From positions 17,446 to 81,445 of the forward strand of contig JBPOHD010000010.1 of assembly GCA_052035955.1 (NCBI GenBank): DNA of 64,000 bases, read 5' to 3'. Numbering within the stretch: the first letter of the stretch is position 1; every line of letters starts with the position of its first letter. A model generated the notes under the pieces. That model was not told where the DNA came from and did no database searches. It worked only from the letters and a program-made list of their open reading frames with translations. This DNA is from JAEUNJ01 sp052035955. Its GTDB lineage: Bacteria > Pseudomonadota > Gammaproteobacteria > Burkholderiales > Rhodocyclaceae. Positions 24,130 to 34,791 of the stretch are shown here, one piece after another. A program made the position numbers and the translations under genes.

Positions 24130-25146
24130 ATGATCGTGCTCGGCATCGAATCCTCCTGCGACGAAACCGGGGTCGCCCTCTACGATACGGACCGGGGCCT
24201 GCTGGCCCACGCCGTGCACACCCAGGTGGCAATGCACGAGGCCTACGGCGGCGTGGTGCCCGAGCTGGCCTCCCGGGACCACATCCGGCGCCTGATTCCC
24301 TTGCTGGAAAGGGTGTTGGCGGAGGCAGGCATCGGGCGACCGGACATCGGGGCCATCGGCTACACGGCCGGCCCAGGGCTCGCCGGCGCGCTGCTGGTGG
24401 GCGCCAGCTTTGCCGAGTCCCTCGCAATGGCGCTGGGGGTGCCGGCCCTGCCGGTCCACCACCTGGAGGGGCACCTGCTCTCCCCCCTGCTCTCAGCGGA
24501 TCCGCCGCCCTTTCCCTTCGTCGCCCTGCTCGTTTCCGGAGGGCACACCCAGCTGATGCGGGTCGCCGAGATCGGCGCCTACGAACTGCTTGGGGAATCC
24601 CTGGACGATGCCGCCGGCGAGGCCTTCGACAAGACGGCGAAGCTCTTGGGGCTGGGCTATCCCGGCGGGCCGGCGCTGGCCGGACTGGCGGCCCGCGGAA
24701 GGGCAGGCGCTTTCTCCCTGCCAAGGCCCATGCTCGGCAGCGGCGATCTCGACTTCAGCTTTTCGGGACTCAAGACCGCCGTATTGACCGTCGTGCGCAA
24801 CCACGCCCTGGACGAGGCGGGGAAGGCGGACCTGGCCTGGGAATTCCAGGAAGCGGTCACCGAGGTGCTGACTGCCAAGGCCTCCGCGGCCATGCGCCGG
24901 ACAGGACTCGACCGCCTCGTGGTGGCCGGCGGCGTCGGCGCGAACAAGCGGCTGAGGGAACGGCTCGATGAAGCGGCAACGCAGCGCGGCTTCCGCGTGT
25001 TCTATCCGGAACTGGCGCTTTGCACGGACAATGGGGCAATGATCGCCTACTGCGCCGCCCGGCGGCGCCTTCGCTTCGGATTGCCCGCGGAACCAGCCGG
25101 CGGGGCGTTCTCCGTTCGCCCCCGCTGGCCCCTGTCCATGGCCTGA
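24130..25146 (+). CDS. tsaD: tRNA N6-threonylcarbamoyladenosine transferase TsaD
   Basis: A 338-residue ASKHA-fold protein that transfers the threonylcarbamoyl group to A37 of ANN-decoding tRNAs, with TsaB and TsaE. The ATG at 24130 gives the family start [18 protein letters not shown]. The metal-binding [10 protein letters not shown] motif, [32 protein letters not shown] and the C-terminal [13 protein letters not shown] are all present. It is divergent from rpsU. Confidence 0.97.
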   Translation: MIVLGIESSCDETGVALYDTDRGLLAHAVHTQVAMHEAYGGVVPELASRDHIRRLIPLLERVLAEAGIGRPDIGAIGYTAGPGLAGALLVGASFAESLAMALGVPALPVHHLEGHLLSPLLSADPPPFPFVALLVSGGHTQLMRVAEIGAYELLGESLDDAAGEAFDKTAKLLGLGYPGGPALAGLAARGRAGAFSLPRPMLGSGDLDFSFSGLKTAVLTVVRNHALDEAGKADLAWEFQEAVTEVLTAKASAAMRRTGLDRLVVAGGVGANKRLRERLDEAATQRGFRVFYPELALCTDNGAMIAYCAARRRLRFGLPAEPAGGAFSVRPRWPLSMA

Positions 25147-25168
25147 GGCAACGGCCCGGCGGTAGGGC

Positions 25169-25768
25169 CTAATGCGGCGCCGGCTTCTTCTTGCCGATGC
25201 GGCTCTCGGTGCCGGCGAGCAGCCGGCCGATATTCTCCCGGTGCCTGAAGATGAGCAGGGCCGACATGGCGGAAACGGCCACGACGGCCCGCACGTCCAG
25301 CAAGGCCGCCGCCGCGAAAGGCGCCACCAGGGCTGCGCTCAGGGCCGCCAGGGACGAATAGCGGGACAGCGCCGCCACTGCCAGCCATACGCCCGCGCAG
25401 GTCAGCGCCAGAACGCCGGAGAATCCGGCCAGGACGCCGACCGCGGTGGCCACGCCCTTGCCGCCCCTGAACCGGAGGAATACCGGGAAGATGTGGCCGA
25501 CGAAGGCCGCCAGGCCGGCCCCGGCGACGGCCAGTCCGTCGCCGCCGAGCCAGCGGGTGAGTTGCATCGCCAACAAGCCCTTGAGGGCGTCGCCGAGCAG
25601 GGTCAGCAGAGCGGCGGACTTGTTGCCCGAACGCAGCACATTGGTGGCACCCGGGTTGCCTGACCCGAAGCTGCGCGGGTCCGCAAGGCGGAAGGCGCGG
25701 GAAACGAGGACCGCGAAGGGTATCGAGCCGAGGAGGTATCCGAAGAGGACGAAGGCGACGAGGGTCAA
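25169..25768 (-). CDS. plsY: Glycerol-3-phosphate acyltransferase PlsY
   Basis: 199 residues with about five TM helices. PlsY uses acyl-phosphate to acylate glycerol-3-phosphate. Visible are motif 1 ([15 protein letters not shown]), motif 2 ([17 protein letters not shown]) and motif 3 ([16 protein letters not shown]). It is convergent with tsaD and divergent from folB, a neighbourhood common in betaproteobacteria. A PlsB-like acyltransferase is also present at 53922. Confidence 0.96.
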   Translation of the reverse strand: MTLVAFVLFGYLLGSIPFAVLVSRAFRLADPRSFGSGNPGATNVLRSGNKSAALLTLLGDALKGLLAMQLTRWLGGDGLAVAGAGLAAFVGHIFPVFLRFRGGKGVATAVGVLAGFSGVLALTCAGVWLAVAALSRYSSLAALSAALVAPFAAAALLDVRAVVAVSAMSALLIFRHRENIGRLLAGTESRIGKKKPAPH

Positions 25769-25823
25769 CGGTGGGGCAGCGGACTATGGCCTAGAATCGT
25801 GCGGATTTTAACCGAGGGGCGCC

Positions 25824-26177
25824 ATGGACTTCATTTTCATCGACGAGATGCGGGTCGAGGCCCATGTCGGCATCTATGCGCGGGAAAAGGCAGCGCCGCA
25901 GACCCTCGAGATCAGCATGACCTTCGGCGTGCCCGATGAAGCCGCCCGCGACGATGATATCGAGAAGACCATCGATTACGCAATTGTCATTGATCGCATC
26001 CGGGGCGAACTGGCGGCCCGGCACTTCAACCTGCTGGAGACGCTGGGCGAATACGTGATACACCTGATGCTCGACGAGTTCCGCGCCCCCTGGGTCAGGA
26101 TTTCGATCGCCAAGGTCGGGATCGCCAAGGGCGTCAGGCGCGTCGGAGTGCAGATCGAACGCAGCCGGGGACACTAG
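25824..26177 (+). CDS. folB: Dihydroneopterin aldolase
   Basis: 117 residues. FolB cleaves 7,8-dihydroneopterin to 6-hydroxymethyl-dihydropterin in folate synthesis. FIDEMRVEAHVGIYAREK at the N-terminus, then DDIEKTIDYAIVIDRI and LLETLGEYVIHLML are the family signatures. It starts about 55 bases from the plsY start on the opposite strand. Confidence 0.95.
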   Translation: MDFIFIDEMRVEAHVGIYAREKAAPQTLEISMTFGVPDEAARDDDIEKTIDYAIVIDRIRGELAARHFNLLETLGEYVIHLMLDEFRAPWVRISIAKVGIAKGVRRVGVQIERSRGH

Positions 26178-26420
26178 GCCCGCCCGCCCCGGCACTTCGG
26201 CTCCGGAAAAACCCGCCCTGGCACATCCATGGCGGAACACTGCATGATCTGACCACCTGCGTGGGGGCCATTGCCGGCGTCTGAGAACTGCGCCTTCGGC
26301 GCGTGCCGTCCGGGCTCCGGCTGCCTGGCCTCGGGACAACCATTCCGGCAGGACCCATCGACGACCGGAACGCGGAACGATTCGGCCTCCGCCAAGCGTC
26401 AAGCGCCGGATGCGCCCTCC

Positions 26421-26906
26421 TTATTGACCCACCTGCACGAGTTTGGGCGCAAGCACCCTCAGTATGTCGTGCGGATGAACCCCGACCAGGTAGCCGCGGC
26501 GGCCGCCGTTGATGTAGACCAGCGCCAGGTCCAGGATGGATTTTTCCATGTACAGCGGCAAGGCCTTGCGGGTTCCGAAGGGAGACGTGCCGCCGACCTG
26601 GTAGCCCGTGTGACGGTGGGCGGTTTCCGGCGTGCAAGGGGCCACCTTCTTCACGCCGATCTGGCGTGCCAGTTCCTTGGCCGACACCTTGCGATCGCCA
26701 TGCATCAGGACGATCAGGGGCCTGGCGGCCTCGTCCTCGAAGACCAGGGTCTTGACGACATGGTGCTCGGGGACGTTCAGTTCCCGCGCCGAGACCTTGG
26801 TCCCTCCATGCTCCTCGTACTCGTAGAGGTGGTTGGAATGGGCGATGCCGTGGCGACGGAGGAATACGACGGCCGGAGTTTCCGGTGCTTGCTCGGCGGG
26901 TTTCAT
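26421..26906 (-). CDS. ybaK: Cys-tRNA(Pro) deacylase, YbaK family
   Basis: 161 residues from the ATG at 26906. YbaK hydrolyses Cys wrongly attached to tRNA-Pro by ProRS. The motifs KTLVFEDEAARPLIVLMHGD, VSAKELARQIG and the substrate-loop VGGTSPFGTRKALPLYM are characteristic. The 243-base gap to folB has short GC palindromes but no gene I can support. ProRS itself (48646) has its own editing insert. Confidence 0.93.
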   Translation of the reverse strand: MKPAEQAPETPAVVFLRRHGIAHSNHLYEYEEHGGTKVSARELNVPEHHVVKTLVFEDEAARPLIVLMHGDRKVSAKELARQIGVKKVAPCTPETAHRHTGYQVGGTSPFGTRKALPLYMEKSILDLALVYINGGRRGYLVGVHPHDILRVLAPKLVQVGQ

Positions 26907-26916
26907 GCAGGCGATT

Positions 26917-27834
26917 CTACCCCCGGGGGTGATGGGCCCGGTGCAATTGCTTGAGCCGCTCCCGGGCCACATGGGTGTAGACCTGGGTGGTGGATATGTC
27001 CGCGTGGCCGAGGAGCAGTTGGACCACGCGCAGGTCGGCGCCATGGTTCAGCAAATGGGTGGCGAAGGCATGGCGCAGCACGTGGGGCGAGACCTTTTCC
27101 GACGGAACGCCGGCCGTCAGCGCATGCTTCTTGATCATGACCCAGGCCATCTGCCGGCTCATGCCGGCCGGGCGCTGTCGCCGGTTGCCGGTCACGAAGA
27201 CGTGGTCCGAACTGCTCCCCTTGAGGATCTGCGGCCGGGCCTCGGCCAGGTAACGGCGCAGCCAGTCGGCGGCCACTTCGCCGAGGGGCACCAGCCTCTC
27301 CTTGCTGCCCTTGCCGAGAGTGCGCACGACATTGTCATTGAGGCTGACCTCGAACAGGCGCAGGCCCACCAGTTCCGAAACCCGAAGCCCGGTGGCATAG
27401 AGGAGCTCGAGCATTGCCCGGTCCCTCAGCCCGAGCGCGGTGCCCACGTCGGGCGCGGCCAGCAGGCCCTCGACCTGGCGTTCCGAAAGCGTTTTCGGAA
27501 AACGGCTGCCGCGCGCCGGCCGCTCGACATCGCGCAGGGGGTCGGCGGAAATGCGTCCCTGGTCGAGCAGCCAGCGATAAAAGCGCCGCCAGGCCGAGTG
27601 CAGGCGGCGCTGGCTGGCCGGCTTGATGCCGCCCGGCCGTCCGTGCAGATGGACCAGGTAGGCATTGATCTGCTCACCGGCCACGGAGGGAAGGTCCGCA
27701 CCCCGGGCGGCAAGCCAGGCGGCGAACAGCGCCAGATCCGAGCGGTAGGCGGCGAGGGTGTTCCGGGCGAGGCCGTCGGCCAGCCAGAGCGCGTCGACGA
27801 ACTCGTCCAGGAGTTTCGCGTCAGCTTGCCTCAT
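26917..27834 (-). CDS. xerD: Tyrosine recombinase XerD
   Basis: 305 residues. XerD with XerC resolves chromosome dimers at dif near the division site. The ATG at 27834 gives the family start DAKLLDEFVDALWLADGLARNTLAAYRSDL. The catalytic set is visible: ATGLRVSELVGL (Arg), the KGSKERLVPL strand, HVLRHAFATHLLNHGADLR (His-x-x-Arg) and LGHADISTTQVYTHV (His and Tyr nucleophile). The start overlaps the end of ogt by 14 bases. This is the housekeeping enzyme, unlike the integrase at the left edge. Confidence 0.96.
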   Translation of the reverse strand: MRQADAKLLDEFVDALWLADGLARNTLAAYRSDLALFAAWLAARGADLPSVAGEQINAYLVHLHGRPGGIKPASQRRLHSAWRRFYRWLLDQGRISADPLRDVERPARGSRFPKTLSERQVEGLLAAPDVGTALGLRDRAMLELLYATGLRVSELVGLRLFEVSLNDNVVRTLGKGSKERLVPLGEVAADWLRRYLAEARPQILKGSSSDHVFVTGNRRQRPAGMSRQMAWVMIKKHALTAGVPSEKVSPHVLRHAFATHLLNHGADLRVVQLLLGHADISTTQVYTHVARERLKQLHRAHHPRG

Positions 27835-28291
27835 GGGCCAGGAGCCAGCGCTTGATGTCGAGCAGGAAGCCACTCCGGTTGCGCGCAAAGCCGCCCAGGG
27901 CACCGCCGGTGGCGACCACCCGGTGACAGGGCACGACCAGGGGGTAGGGGTTGGCGCCACAGGCGTTGCCCACCGCCCTGGGCCCGCTGCCGATGCTCGC
28001 CGCGAGTTCCCCGTAGGTCCGCGTCCGGCCGACGGGGATCTCGGAAATGCCGTTCCAGACGCGGCGCTGGAAGGCGGTTCCGGCAGGAGCCAGGGGCAGG
28101 CCGAACTCGAAACGGGGGTCGGTCAGGTAGGCGCAGAACTGGCGCACCGCTTCCTTGGCAAGGGGGGACCTGGGGGCCTGGGACGACCGCGTTTCCAGGT
28201 AGTCGATGGCCGTCAGCTCGTCGTCGTTGCAGCGGATGCCGATGGAAAAACCGGGGGCGGTCAAGATCGCCTGGTAAGCGGGAGGGTTCAT
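27821..28291 (-). CDS. ogt: Methylated-DNA--protein-cysteine methyltransferase
   Basis: 156 residues. It transfers alkyl groups from O6-alkylguanine to its own cysteine. The active site VVPCHRVVATGGALGGFA, the helix-turn-helix GRTRTYGELAASIGSGPRAVGNACGANP (key residues Arg and Asn) and the C-terminal GFLLDIKRWLL are present. The ATG at 28291 follows GAGGTG; a GTG two codons upstream is less well placed. It is co-transcribed with xerD. Confidence 0.93.
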   Translation of the reverse strand: MNPPAYQAILTAPGFSIGIRCNDDELTAIDYLETRSSQAPRSPLAKEAVRQFCAYLTDPRFEFGLPLAPAGTAFQRRVWNGISEIPVGRTRTYGELAASIGSGPRAVGNACGANPYPLVVPCHRVVATGGALGGFARNRSGFLLDIKRWLLAHEAS

Positions 28292-28460
28292 CTGCACCTC
28301 GCAAGAATACGAAGCCCACGAGTCTCTATGCCCCGCAAGGGGCGCAATCCGCGAAGAGGATTCCTAGGGTGGGCTCGAATCGCAAAGCGCCATCATAAGG
28401 CGTCGCGGGGAGGCCGCGGACCGGCGGTCGAGGACGCGAAAACGAGCCGGCGGACGCCCC

Positions 28461-28580
28461 AAAAGAAAGACCCCCGGCCAAAGGGGAGAAAGCCGGGGGT
28501 CAAATGCCTTAAAGGGGATTAAGGCACCCGCTCAGGGAGGTGAAGCGGGAGACGGCTCGCGCCATCTGTCGCGTATGATA
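28461..28580 (-). ncRNA. Candidate small RNA with three C-rich-loop hairpins
   Basis: In the 332-base gap between ogt and hemB, three perfect hairpins lie side by side. On the minus strand, 5' to 3': CCCGCT / loop TCACCTCCCTG / AGCGGG (28549-28527); TGCCTTAA / TCCCCT / TTAAGGCA (28526-28505); GACCCCCGGC / TTTCTCCCCTTTG / GCCGGGGGTC (28501-28469), then TTTCTTTT. The T run fixes the minus orientation and makes the third hairpin a terminator. A TATCAT box at 28580-28575 would give an RNA of about 105 bases. No open frame fits. Loop 1 contains TCACCTCC, the 16S anti-Shine-Dalgarno sequence. Read on the plus strand the loops would carry GGA motifs of the CsrA-binding type, the main alternative. 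The rest of the gap (28292-28460) holds a GCCCC-GCAA-GGGGC hairpin at 28330-28343 and nothing else I recognise. Confidence 0.6.
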
Positions 28581-28581
28581 G

Positions 28582-29631
<1,050 letters not shown>

Positions 29632-29640
29632 CGACCTCTC

Positions 29641-30216
29641 TCAAGCCGCCAGGATCGGCCACTGGGCCGGCCAGGCGGCGGCAGGGTCCTCCCGGAACCC
29701 GCCCTTGACGAACCGCTGCCAGCGGCCGAGAACGTAGCAAAGCAGGACGTCGGCGTGGGCCCCGAAGTCGTGGCCTTCAGGCAGGATGCCTTGGGTGGCT
29801 GCCACTTTCAGGGACTGTTTCAGGGAAGCCGCGACCCGGTCCAGCAGCTGGTTGATGCGGGCCTGCAGGCGCGGGTTCTCGTGCACCAGGGCGTCGCCGG
29901 TCAGCACGCGGGCCAGGCCCCGGTTCTTGTGGGCGAAGCGCAGCAGGCTGGCGACGATGTCCTCGGCCTGGCGCAGGCCTGATTCCTCGGACGCCTCGAT
30001 CTGGCCGATGACCGAGAAGACGCTGCCCTCGATGAATTCGATCAGGCCCTCGAACATCTGGGCCTTGCTGGCGAAGTGCCGGTAAAGGGCGGCCTCGGAG
30101 ACGTCCAGCCGCCCCGCCAGGGCAGCCGTCGTGATCTTCTCGCCGGCCGGCCTCTCCAGCATCTCGGCGATAGCCTGCAGGATCTGGAGCTTGCGCTCCC
30201 CGGGTTTCGCGGGCAT
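29641..30216 (-). CDS. slmA: Nucleoid occlusion factor SlmA (TetR family)
   Basis: 191 residues. SlmA binds DNA and blocks FtsZ assembly over the nucleoid. The N-terminal helix-turn-helix (ITTAALAGRLDVSEAALYRHFASKAQMFEGLIEFIE) has the SlmA-type ALYRHFxSKAxMFEGLIEFIE pattern (quoted only for its key residues H, F and K). The C-terminal ligand-like domain is of normal length. It lies last in the argB-to-slmA cluster. Confidence 0.92.
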   Translation of the reverse strand: MPAKPGERKLQILQAIAEMLERPAGEKITTAALAGRLDVSEAALYRHFASKAQMFEGLIEFIEGSVFSVIGQIEASEESGLRQAEDIVASLLRFAHKNRGLARVLTGDALVHENPRLQARINQLLDRVAASLKQSLKVAATQGILPEGHDFGAHADVLLCYVLGRWQRFVKGGFREDPAAAWPAQWPILAA

Positions 30217-30217
30217 G

Positions 30218-30853
30218 TCAGAGTCTTCCCAGATGACGCGGCAATCGGAGCACGGATTCTAGCCGCAGATCGACGCCGGCTGGCCGGCGCGGAACGGGTG
30301 ACACCAGCACCGTCTTCATCCCCAGGCGCTTGGCGGTACGCAGGTTGGCAGCGCTGTCCTCGACCATGATGCAGCGGGCCGCTTGGAGACCTTCGGCCTG
30401 GAGGAGGCGGTGGAAGCCGGCCGGCCTCGGCTTCGGCACGAAGCGCAGGCTCTCGATGGACCAGACGGAGCGGAACAAGCGGCGGATGCCGAGCAGGTCG
30501 AGCACCGCCTCCGTGTAATGGCGCGGCGCATTGGAAAAGACGATCTTGTCCCCCGGCAGGCGCTTGAGCATCGCCCCCAGGGGCCGGTCGAACACCACCA
30601 TGCGGGCCAGGTCGGGAAACTGGTGCGTATGCCAAAGGAAATGGTCCGGATCCGTCCCGTGATGCCTCATCAGCCCCGTAAGCGTCGCCCCGTAGCGCAG
30701 CCAGTAGCGGACGCGCAGGCGATCGGCCTCCTCCTCCTCGAGGGCCAGGTGGCGGATCAGGTAGTCCGTCATGGCCCGGTTGATGTGGGGAAAGATGTGC
30801 GGGTTCGCATCGTGCAGGGTGTTGTCCAGGTCGAAGAGCCAGGTTCGCTTCAT
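30218..30853 (-). CDS. HAD-family pyrimidine 5'-nucleotidase
   Basis: 211 residues. The HAD motifs are visible: LFDLDNTLHDA (motif I, nucleophile Asp), IVFSNAPRHY (motif II), the Lys in VPKPRPAGFHRLLQ and MVEDSAANLRTAKRLG (motif IV). It resembles YjjG/SDT1-type pyrimidine nucleotidases, which have the same motif I spacing. The start overlaps the PaaK-like gene by four bases and slmA follows at two bases. Confidence 0.9.
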   Translation of the reverse strand: MKRTWLFDLDNTLHDANPHIFPHINRAMTDYLIRHLALEEEEADRLRVRYWLRYGATLTGLMRHHGTDPDHFLWHTHQFPDLARMVVFDRPLGAMLKRLPGDKIVFSNAPRHYTEAVLDLLGIRRLFRSVWSIESLRFVPKPRPAGFHRLLQAEGLQAARCIMVEDSAANLRTAKRLGMKTVLVSPVPRRPAGVDLRLESVLRLPRHLGRL

Positions 30854-32271
30854 GCCGAGGGGCCCTCTTCCACGAGGCAGACGAATTCCTCGAACTTGCC
30901 GCCGGCCGTCTTAGGAATCTCGCCGGGGCAGAACTCGTACTCGACGGCGAAGGGATGCCCGATGGCCTCCCGGACGATGGGCAGGAGAGCGGCTTCCTGG
31001 GCCGCCGTCAGGGGCTCGTCGGCGGCGTAGCGCAACACGAGGGTATGCAGGTCCCGCTGGACCATCTGGTATTGGCGGATCGGGGCGACGTCCCGATAGA
31101 AATAGGCGCCGGTCAGGGGCCAGTAGCGTCGGCCGTCCGGAAGGACCACCATGTTGCGGGTGCGTCCCAGGATGCGCCGCCAGGCCGGCAAACCCCGGCC
31201 GCAGGGACAGGGCCCGGCGACCTCGGCGTGGTCGCCGATGTCATAGCGGATCAGGGGCATGGCGAAATTGTGCAGGTCGGTGATCACGACGCGCCCCACC
31301 TCGCCGTCGCCGCAAGGGCGGTCATCGCCGTCGAGGACCTCCACCAGCAGGTTCTCGGCCTGGACATGGTAGAGGCCGCTCCGGGGACACTGGACGGCAA
31401 TCATTCCCACCTCTTCGGCACTATAGACGTCGGCGATGCCGACACCGAGGACGGACCGGCAGCGCTCGGCCAGGCCGGCGGGCAGGGTTTCCCCTATGGT
31501 CCTCACCTGCCGCAAGCGCCGCAGCGGGTTGCCACGGGCCTCGATCCGGTCGAGCAGCGCCGACAGGTTGGTGGGATAGGTCAGCAGGTAGTCCGGGTCG
31601 ATGGCCGCCAGCCAATCGGCCTGGGTCGCCACGTCGGTCCTCAGGCTGATCCCGTGGGCCGGGCCGCTGGGATGGAGTTCGGAGACCGGCGGCCCCCAGT
31701 CGGACTGCGAGATCCTCGGCGGACCGCCGGCGAAACCCAGATTGGCCCGGGTGACCGCAAGCGTTCCGGTGAAATCTCGGCGGTGCCAGTAATGCTCGCG
31801 CAGGACCAGCGCTTCCCAGATCAGTCGGCAGTAGGCCGTGCGCCGGACGGCCACCATCCGGCCGGTGGACCCGGAACTGTGCCCGAGGGCCCATGGGCCG
31901 TGGTCGGCCGGCGCCTCGGTGACCAGATCGTCGGGCCGTCCCTGGAGATCCGAACGGGTCAGGAAAGGAAAGTCGGCCAGGCCCTGGACGGCCAGGCATG
32001 CGCCCGCCGGGTTGCCCGAGGGCAGGCGCGCCCGATGGAAGTCCGAATGGCGGCGACAGTAATCCAGCAGGTGTGCCAGCTGCCCGGCCTGATGGTCGGC
32101 CAACCGTTCCGGGGACGACCATTCGGAGCGGTCCAGATGGAACAGCAGGGCGGAGAGCAACGCGCCCCGCTCCGAGGGAATGGCCGGCCAGGCCACACCG
32201 GGAACGACGGAGAGCCAATCGGCAGATTCACCCGGCCTCTCCTGCCGATCCGCCGAGGCAAGCCAGCTCAT
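30850..32271 (-). CDS. PaaK/CapK-like adenylate-forming ligase
   Basis: 473 residues. The AMP-binding signature is HSSGSTGRMVAVRR. YSAEEVGMIAVQCP, VVITDLHNFAMPLIRYDIGD and GRTRNMVVLPDGRRYWP follow the phenylacetate-CoA ligase / CapK pattern (core of PaaK: SSGTTG, E, YR.GD.). It should activate a carboxylic acid as an adenylate. It lacks the phenylacetate operon context, so the substrate is unknown. The ATG overlaps the methyltransferase stop by four bases and its own stop overlaps the nucleotidase ATG by four, so the three are translationally coupled. Confidence 0.85.
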   Translation of the reverse strand: MSWLASADRQERPGESADWLSVVPGVAWPAIPSERGALLSALLFHLDRSEWSSPERLADHQAGQLAHLLDYCRRHSDFHRARLPSGNPAGACLAVQGLADFPFLTRSDLQGRPDDLVTEAPADHGPWALGHSSGSTGRMVAVRRTAYCRLIWEALVLREHYWHRRDFTGTLAVTRANLGFAGGPPRISQSDWGPPVSELHPSGPAHGISLRTDVATQADWLAAIDPDYLLTYPTNLSALLDRIEARGNPLRRLRQVRTIGETLPAGLAERCRSVLGVGIADVYSAEEVGMIAVQCPRSGLYHVQAENLLVEVLDGDDRPCGDGEVGRVVITDLHNFAMPLIRYDIGDHAEVAGPCPCGRGLPAWRRILGRTRNMVVLPDGRRYWPLTGAYFYRDVAPIRQYQMVQRDLHTLVLRYAADEPLTAAQEAALLPIVREAIGHPFAVEYEFCPGEIPKTAGGKFEEFVCLVEEGPSA

Positions 32272-33086
32272 CGCCGGCGCAGGCTGACCACCGGACAGCG
32301 CTCCGCAAGTTCATAACGGCCGTGGGCCGCCGCGAACAAGGAGAATTCCGGCATTGCCTGGACGACCTCCTCGATGGAAGGAAAGCTGTACCGGGCATCC
32401 CGGGCCCGGTAATGCTCGAACAGGGCCAGGGCCTCGGCCGGCCAGCCGAACCGCCGAGTCAGGTCGACCGCGTCGGGGACCATCGCCCGGTAGGCATCCC
32501 ATATCTCCGACAGTCGTGCCCCACGGGCCGGATCGTCACCCTGGACCGCCATCGCCAGGCGCCAGCGGAAGACATGGGGGCTCCCGATACGACCGTCCCG
32601 CAGGGCGGCGTTTACGTCCTCGACGCTTTCGGTCGCGGCCGGCCGGCAGAAAAGGCGCAAAACCAGCAGGCCGTCCTGCTTCAGGACCCGCCGGACTTCC
32701 CGTGAGAACTCCCTGGCCGGTTGCGGAAAGGGCATGGCCGACAGGCAGCCGTCGCCGAGCGCGACATCCATGGATCCGTCGGCGAGCGGCAAGCGGCGCC
32801 AGTCGGCGCAGGCCACTTGCCGGGCGGGCCTATTGCCGGGCCACAGGGCCGAGATCATGCCGAAGGCGTGATCGGCGGCGAAGAGGCGGGCGGGGAAAGG
32901 CCACTCGGCGGTGGCAATCTCCTGGGTGACGCCGAGCAGGAGCAGGCGTCGTTCGCCACTCCCGGCGCCGACGGCCGACGCGGCCGCCGCCGACATCAGG
33001 GCGATGTCGTCCGGATGGGGCCGCAGGGGGGGCCCCTGATGCCCCCATTGGCGGGCGATGGCGGCCCAGTGGGGCGAGGCGGGCAC
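32268..33086 (-). CDS. Class I SAM-dependent methyltransferase
   Basis: 272 residues. LLLLGVTQEIATAEWP (motif I-like), an acidic residue in LFAADHAFGMI, then VACADWRRLPLADGSMDVALGDG (motif II/III with PLADGSMD) and REVRRVLKQDGLLVLRLF (motif IV/V) fit the Methyltransf_11 fold. The glycine-rich motif I is divergent. The substrate is unknown. It is translationally coupled to the PaaK-like ligase and follows argB by 28 bases, so the two may modify and activate the same acid. Confidence 0.85.
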   Translation of the reverse strand: MPASPHWAAIARQWGHQGPPLRPHPDDIALMSAAAASAVGAGSGERRLLLLGVTQEIATAEWPFPARLFAADHAFGMISALWPGNRPARQVACADWRRLPLADGSMDVALGDGCLSAMPFPQPAREFSREVRRVLKQDGLLVLRLFCRPAATESVEDVNAALRDGRIGSPHVFRWRLAMAVQGDDPARGARLSEIWDAYRAMVPDAVDLTRRFGWPAEALALFEHYRARDARYSFPSIEEVVQAMPEFSLFAAAHGRYELAERCPVVSLRRR

Positions 33087-33114
33087 GGGTACTCCAGAAG
33101 CCGCCCGAGGGCGC

Positions 33115-34050
<936 letters not shown>

Positions 34051-34092
34051 CTAGAGCCTAAACGGAAGGGACCGATGCCGGGGCCGGAATGG

Positions 34093-34116
34093 AAACGGGG
34101 GCCGCAGCCCCCGTTT
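34093..34116 (-). terminator. Hairpin terminator downstream of the hsp20 gene
   Basis: AAACGGGGGC, loop CGCA and GCCCCCGTTT form a ten-base stem 47 bases after the hsp20 stop on the minus strand. The T run is short, so its strength is uncertain. Confidence 0.55.
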
Positions 34117-34162
34117 GCGCGCCGGGGCGACCCGTTGTCCAGGGCGCCTCCCCATTGCACGA

Positions 34163-34576
34163 TCAATCGATGACCAGACGCCTGGCCTGGGTCGCGGACT
34201 TCTTCGGCAGGGTCAGTTCCAGGACGCCATCGGTGAACTTGGCCGACGCCTTGCCATCGTCGATGTCCTGGCCCAACTGGAAGCTGCGCGACACTTTGCC
34301 GAAATAGCGCTCGGTACGCAGAATCCGCTCGCCATCCCTGACGTCCTTCTCCTGCTTGCGCTCGGCGCTGATGGCCACCACGGGGCCATCGATATTGACG
34401 TGGATATCCTCCTTCTTCACCCCTGGCAACTCCGCGTGCACCAGGAACGCGTTCTCCTGTTCCTTGACGTCAATCTTCACGATGGGCGCCTCGGCGGCCG
34501 AGCCGAACTCGACGGGCCGGACGAAGAAGCCCTTGAAGAAATCGTCCAGGGGATCATAACGGCTGAGGTTGCTCAT
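34163..34576 (-). CDS. Small heat-shock protein, Hsp20/alpha-crystallin family
   Basis: 137 residues from the ATG at 34576, chosen for AAGGAGA upstream. The alpha-crystallin domain is visible: IVKIDVKEQENAFLVHAELPGVKKEDIHV, then ISAERKQEKD and FTDGVLELTLPKK (the conserved DGVLxLxLPK end). It is an ATP-independent holdase in the cytosol. It is divergent from the RiPP metallophore operon across a 380-base gap, which may mean shared stress control. Confidence 0.95.
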   Translation of the reverse strand: MSNLSRYDPLDDFFKGFFVRPVEFGSAAEAPIVKIDVKEQENAFLVHAELPGVKKEDIHVNIDGPVVAISAERKQEKDVRDGERILRTERYFGKVSRSFQLGQDIDDGKASAKFTDGVLELTLPKKSATQARRLVID

Positions 34577-34622
34577 GATTTTCTCCTTGGCGAATGACCG
34601 GGCTGCTTTGCCCTCCATTGAA

Positions 34623-34650
34623 TAGATACGTACCGCTTCGGAAATTTCAA
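34623..34650 (-). promoter_or_regulatory. Candidate promoter of the hsp20 gene
   Basis: On the minus strand CTTGAAA, then a 16-base spacer and TATCTA, ending about 46 bases before the ATG. The CTTGAAA box fits the sigma-32 -35 element, but no CCCCAT -10 is seen, so it may be plain sigma-70. Confidence 0.4.
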
Positions 34651-34791
34651 GGCGGGCCCGGATACCCGGCCGTGTCTCCGGCGGAGGCGGACCCGCGTCG
34701 CTGATCCAGTTCCGCCGGGACTCCGGAAAAACCGCGCCCCGTTCTTCCTATCGCCCCCCGGAATACCCTTGAACTCGAAAATGCATAGGCG

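Noticed and set aside
26174..26395. A 73-codon frame between folB and ybaK with a TTG start
   Set aside because: No RBS, composition like the surrounding palindromic intergenic DNA, no family resemblance.
28527..28549. A ribosome binding site (GGAGGTGA) on the plus strand hidden in a hairpin
   Set aside because: No start codon follows at a usable distance, so a translational switch is unlikely; the hairpin is better explained as part of the small RNA.
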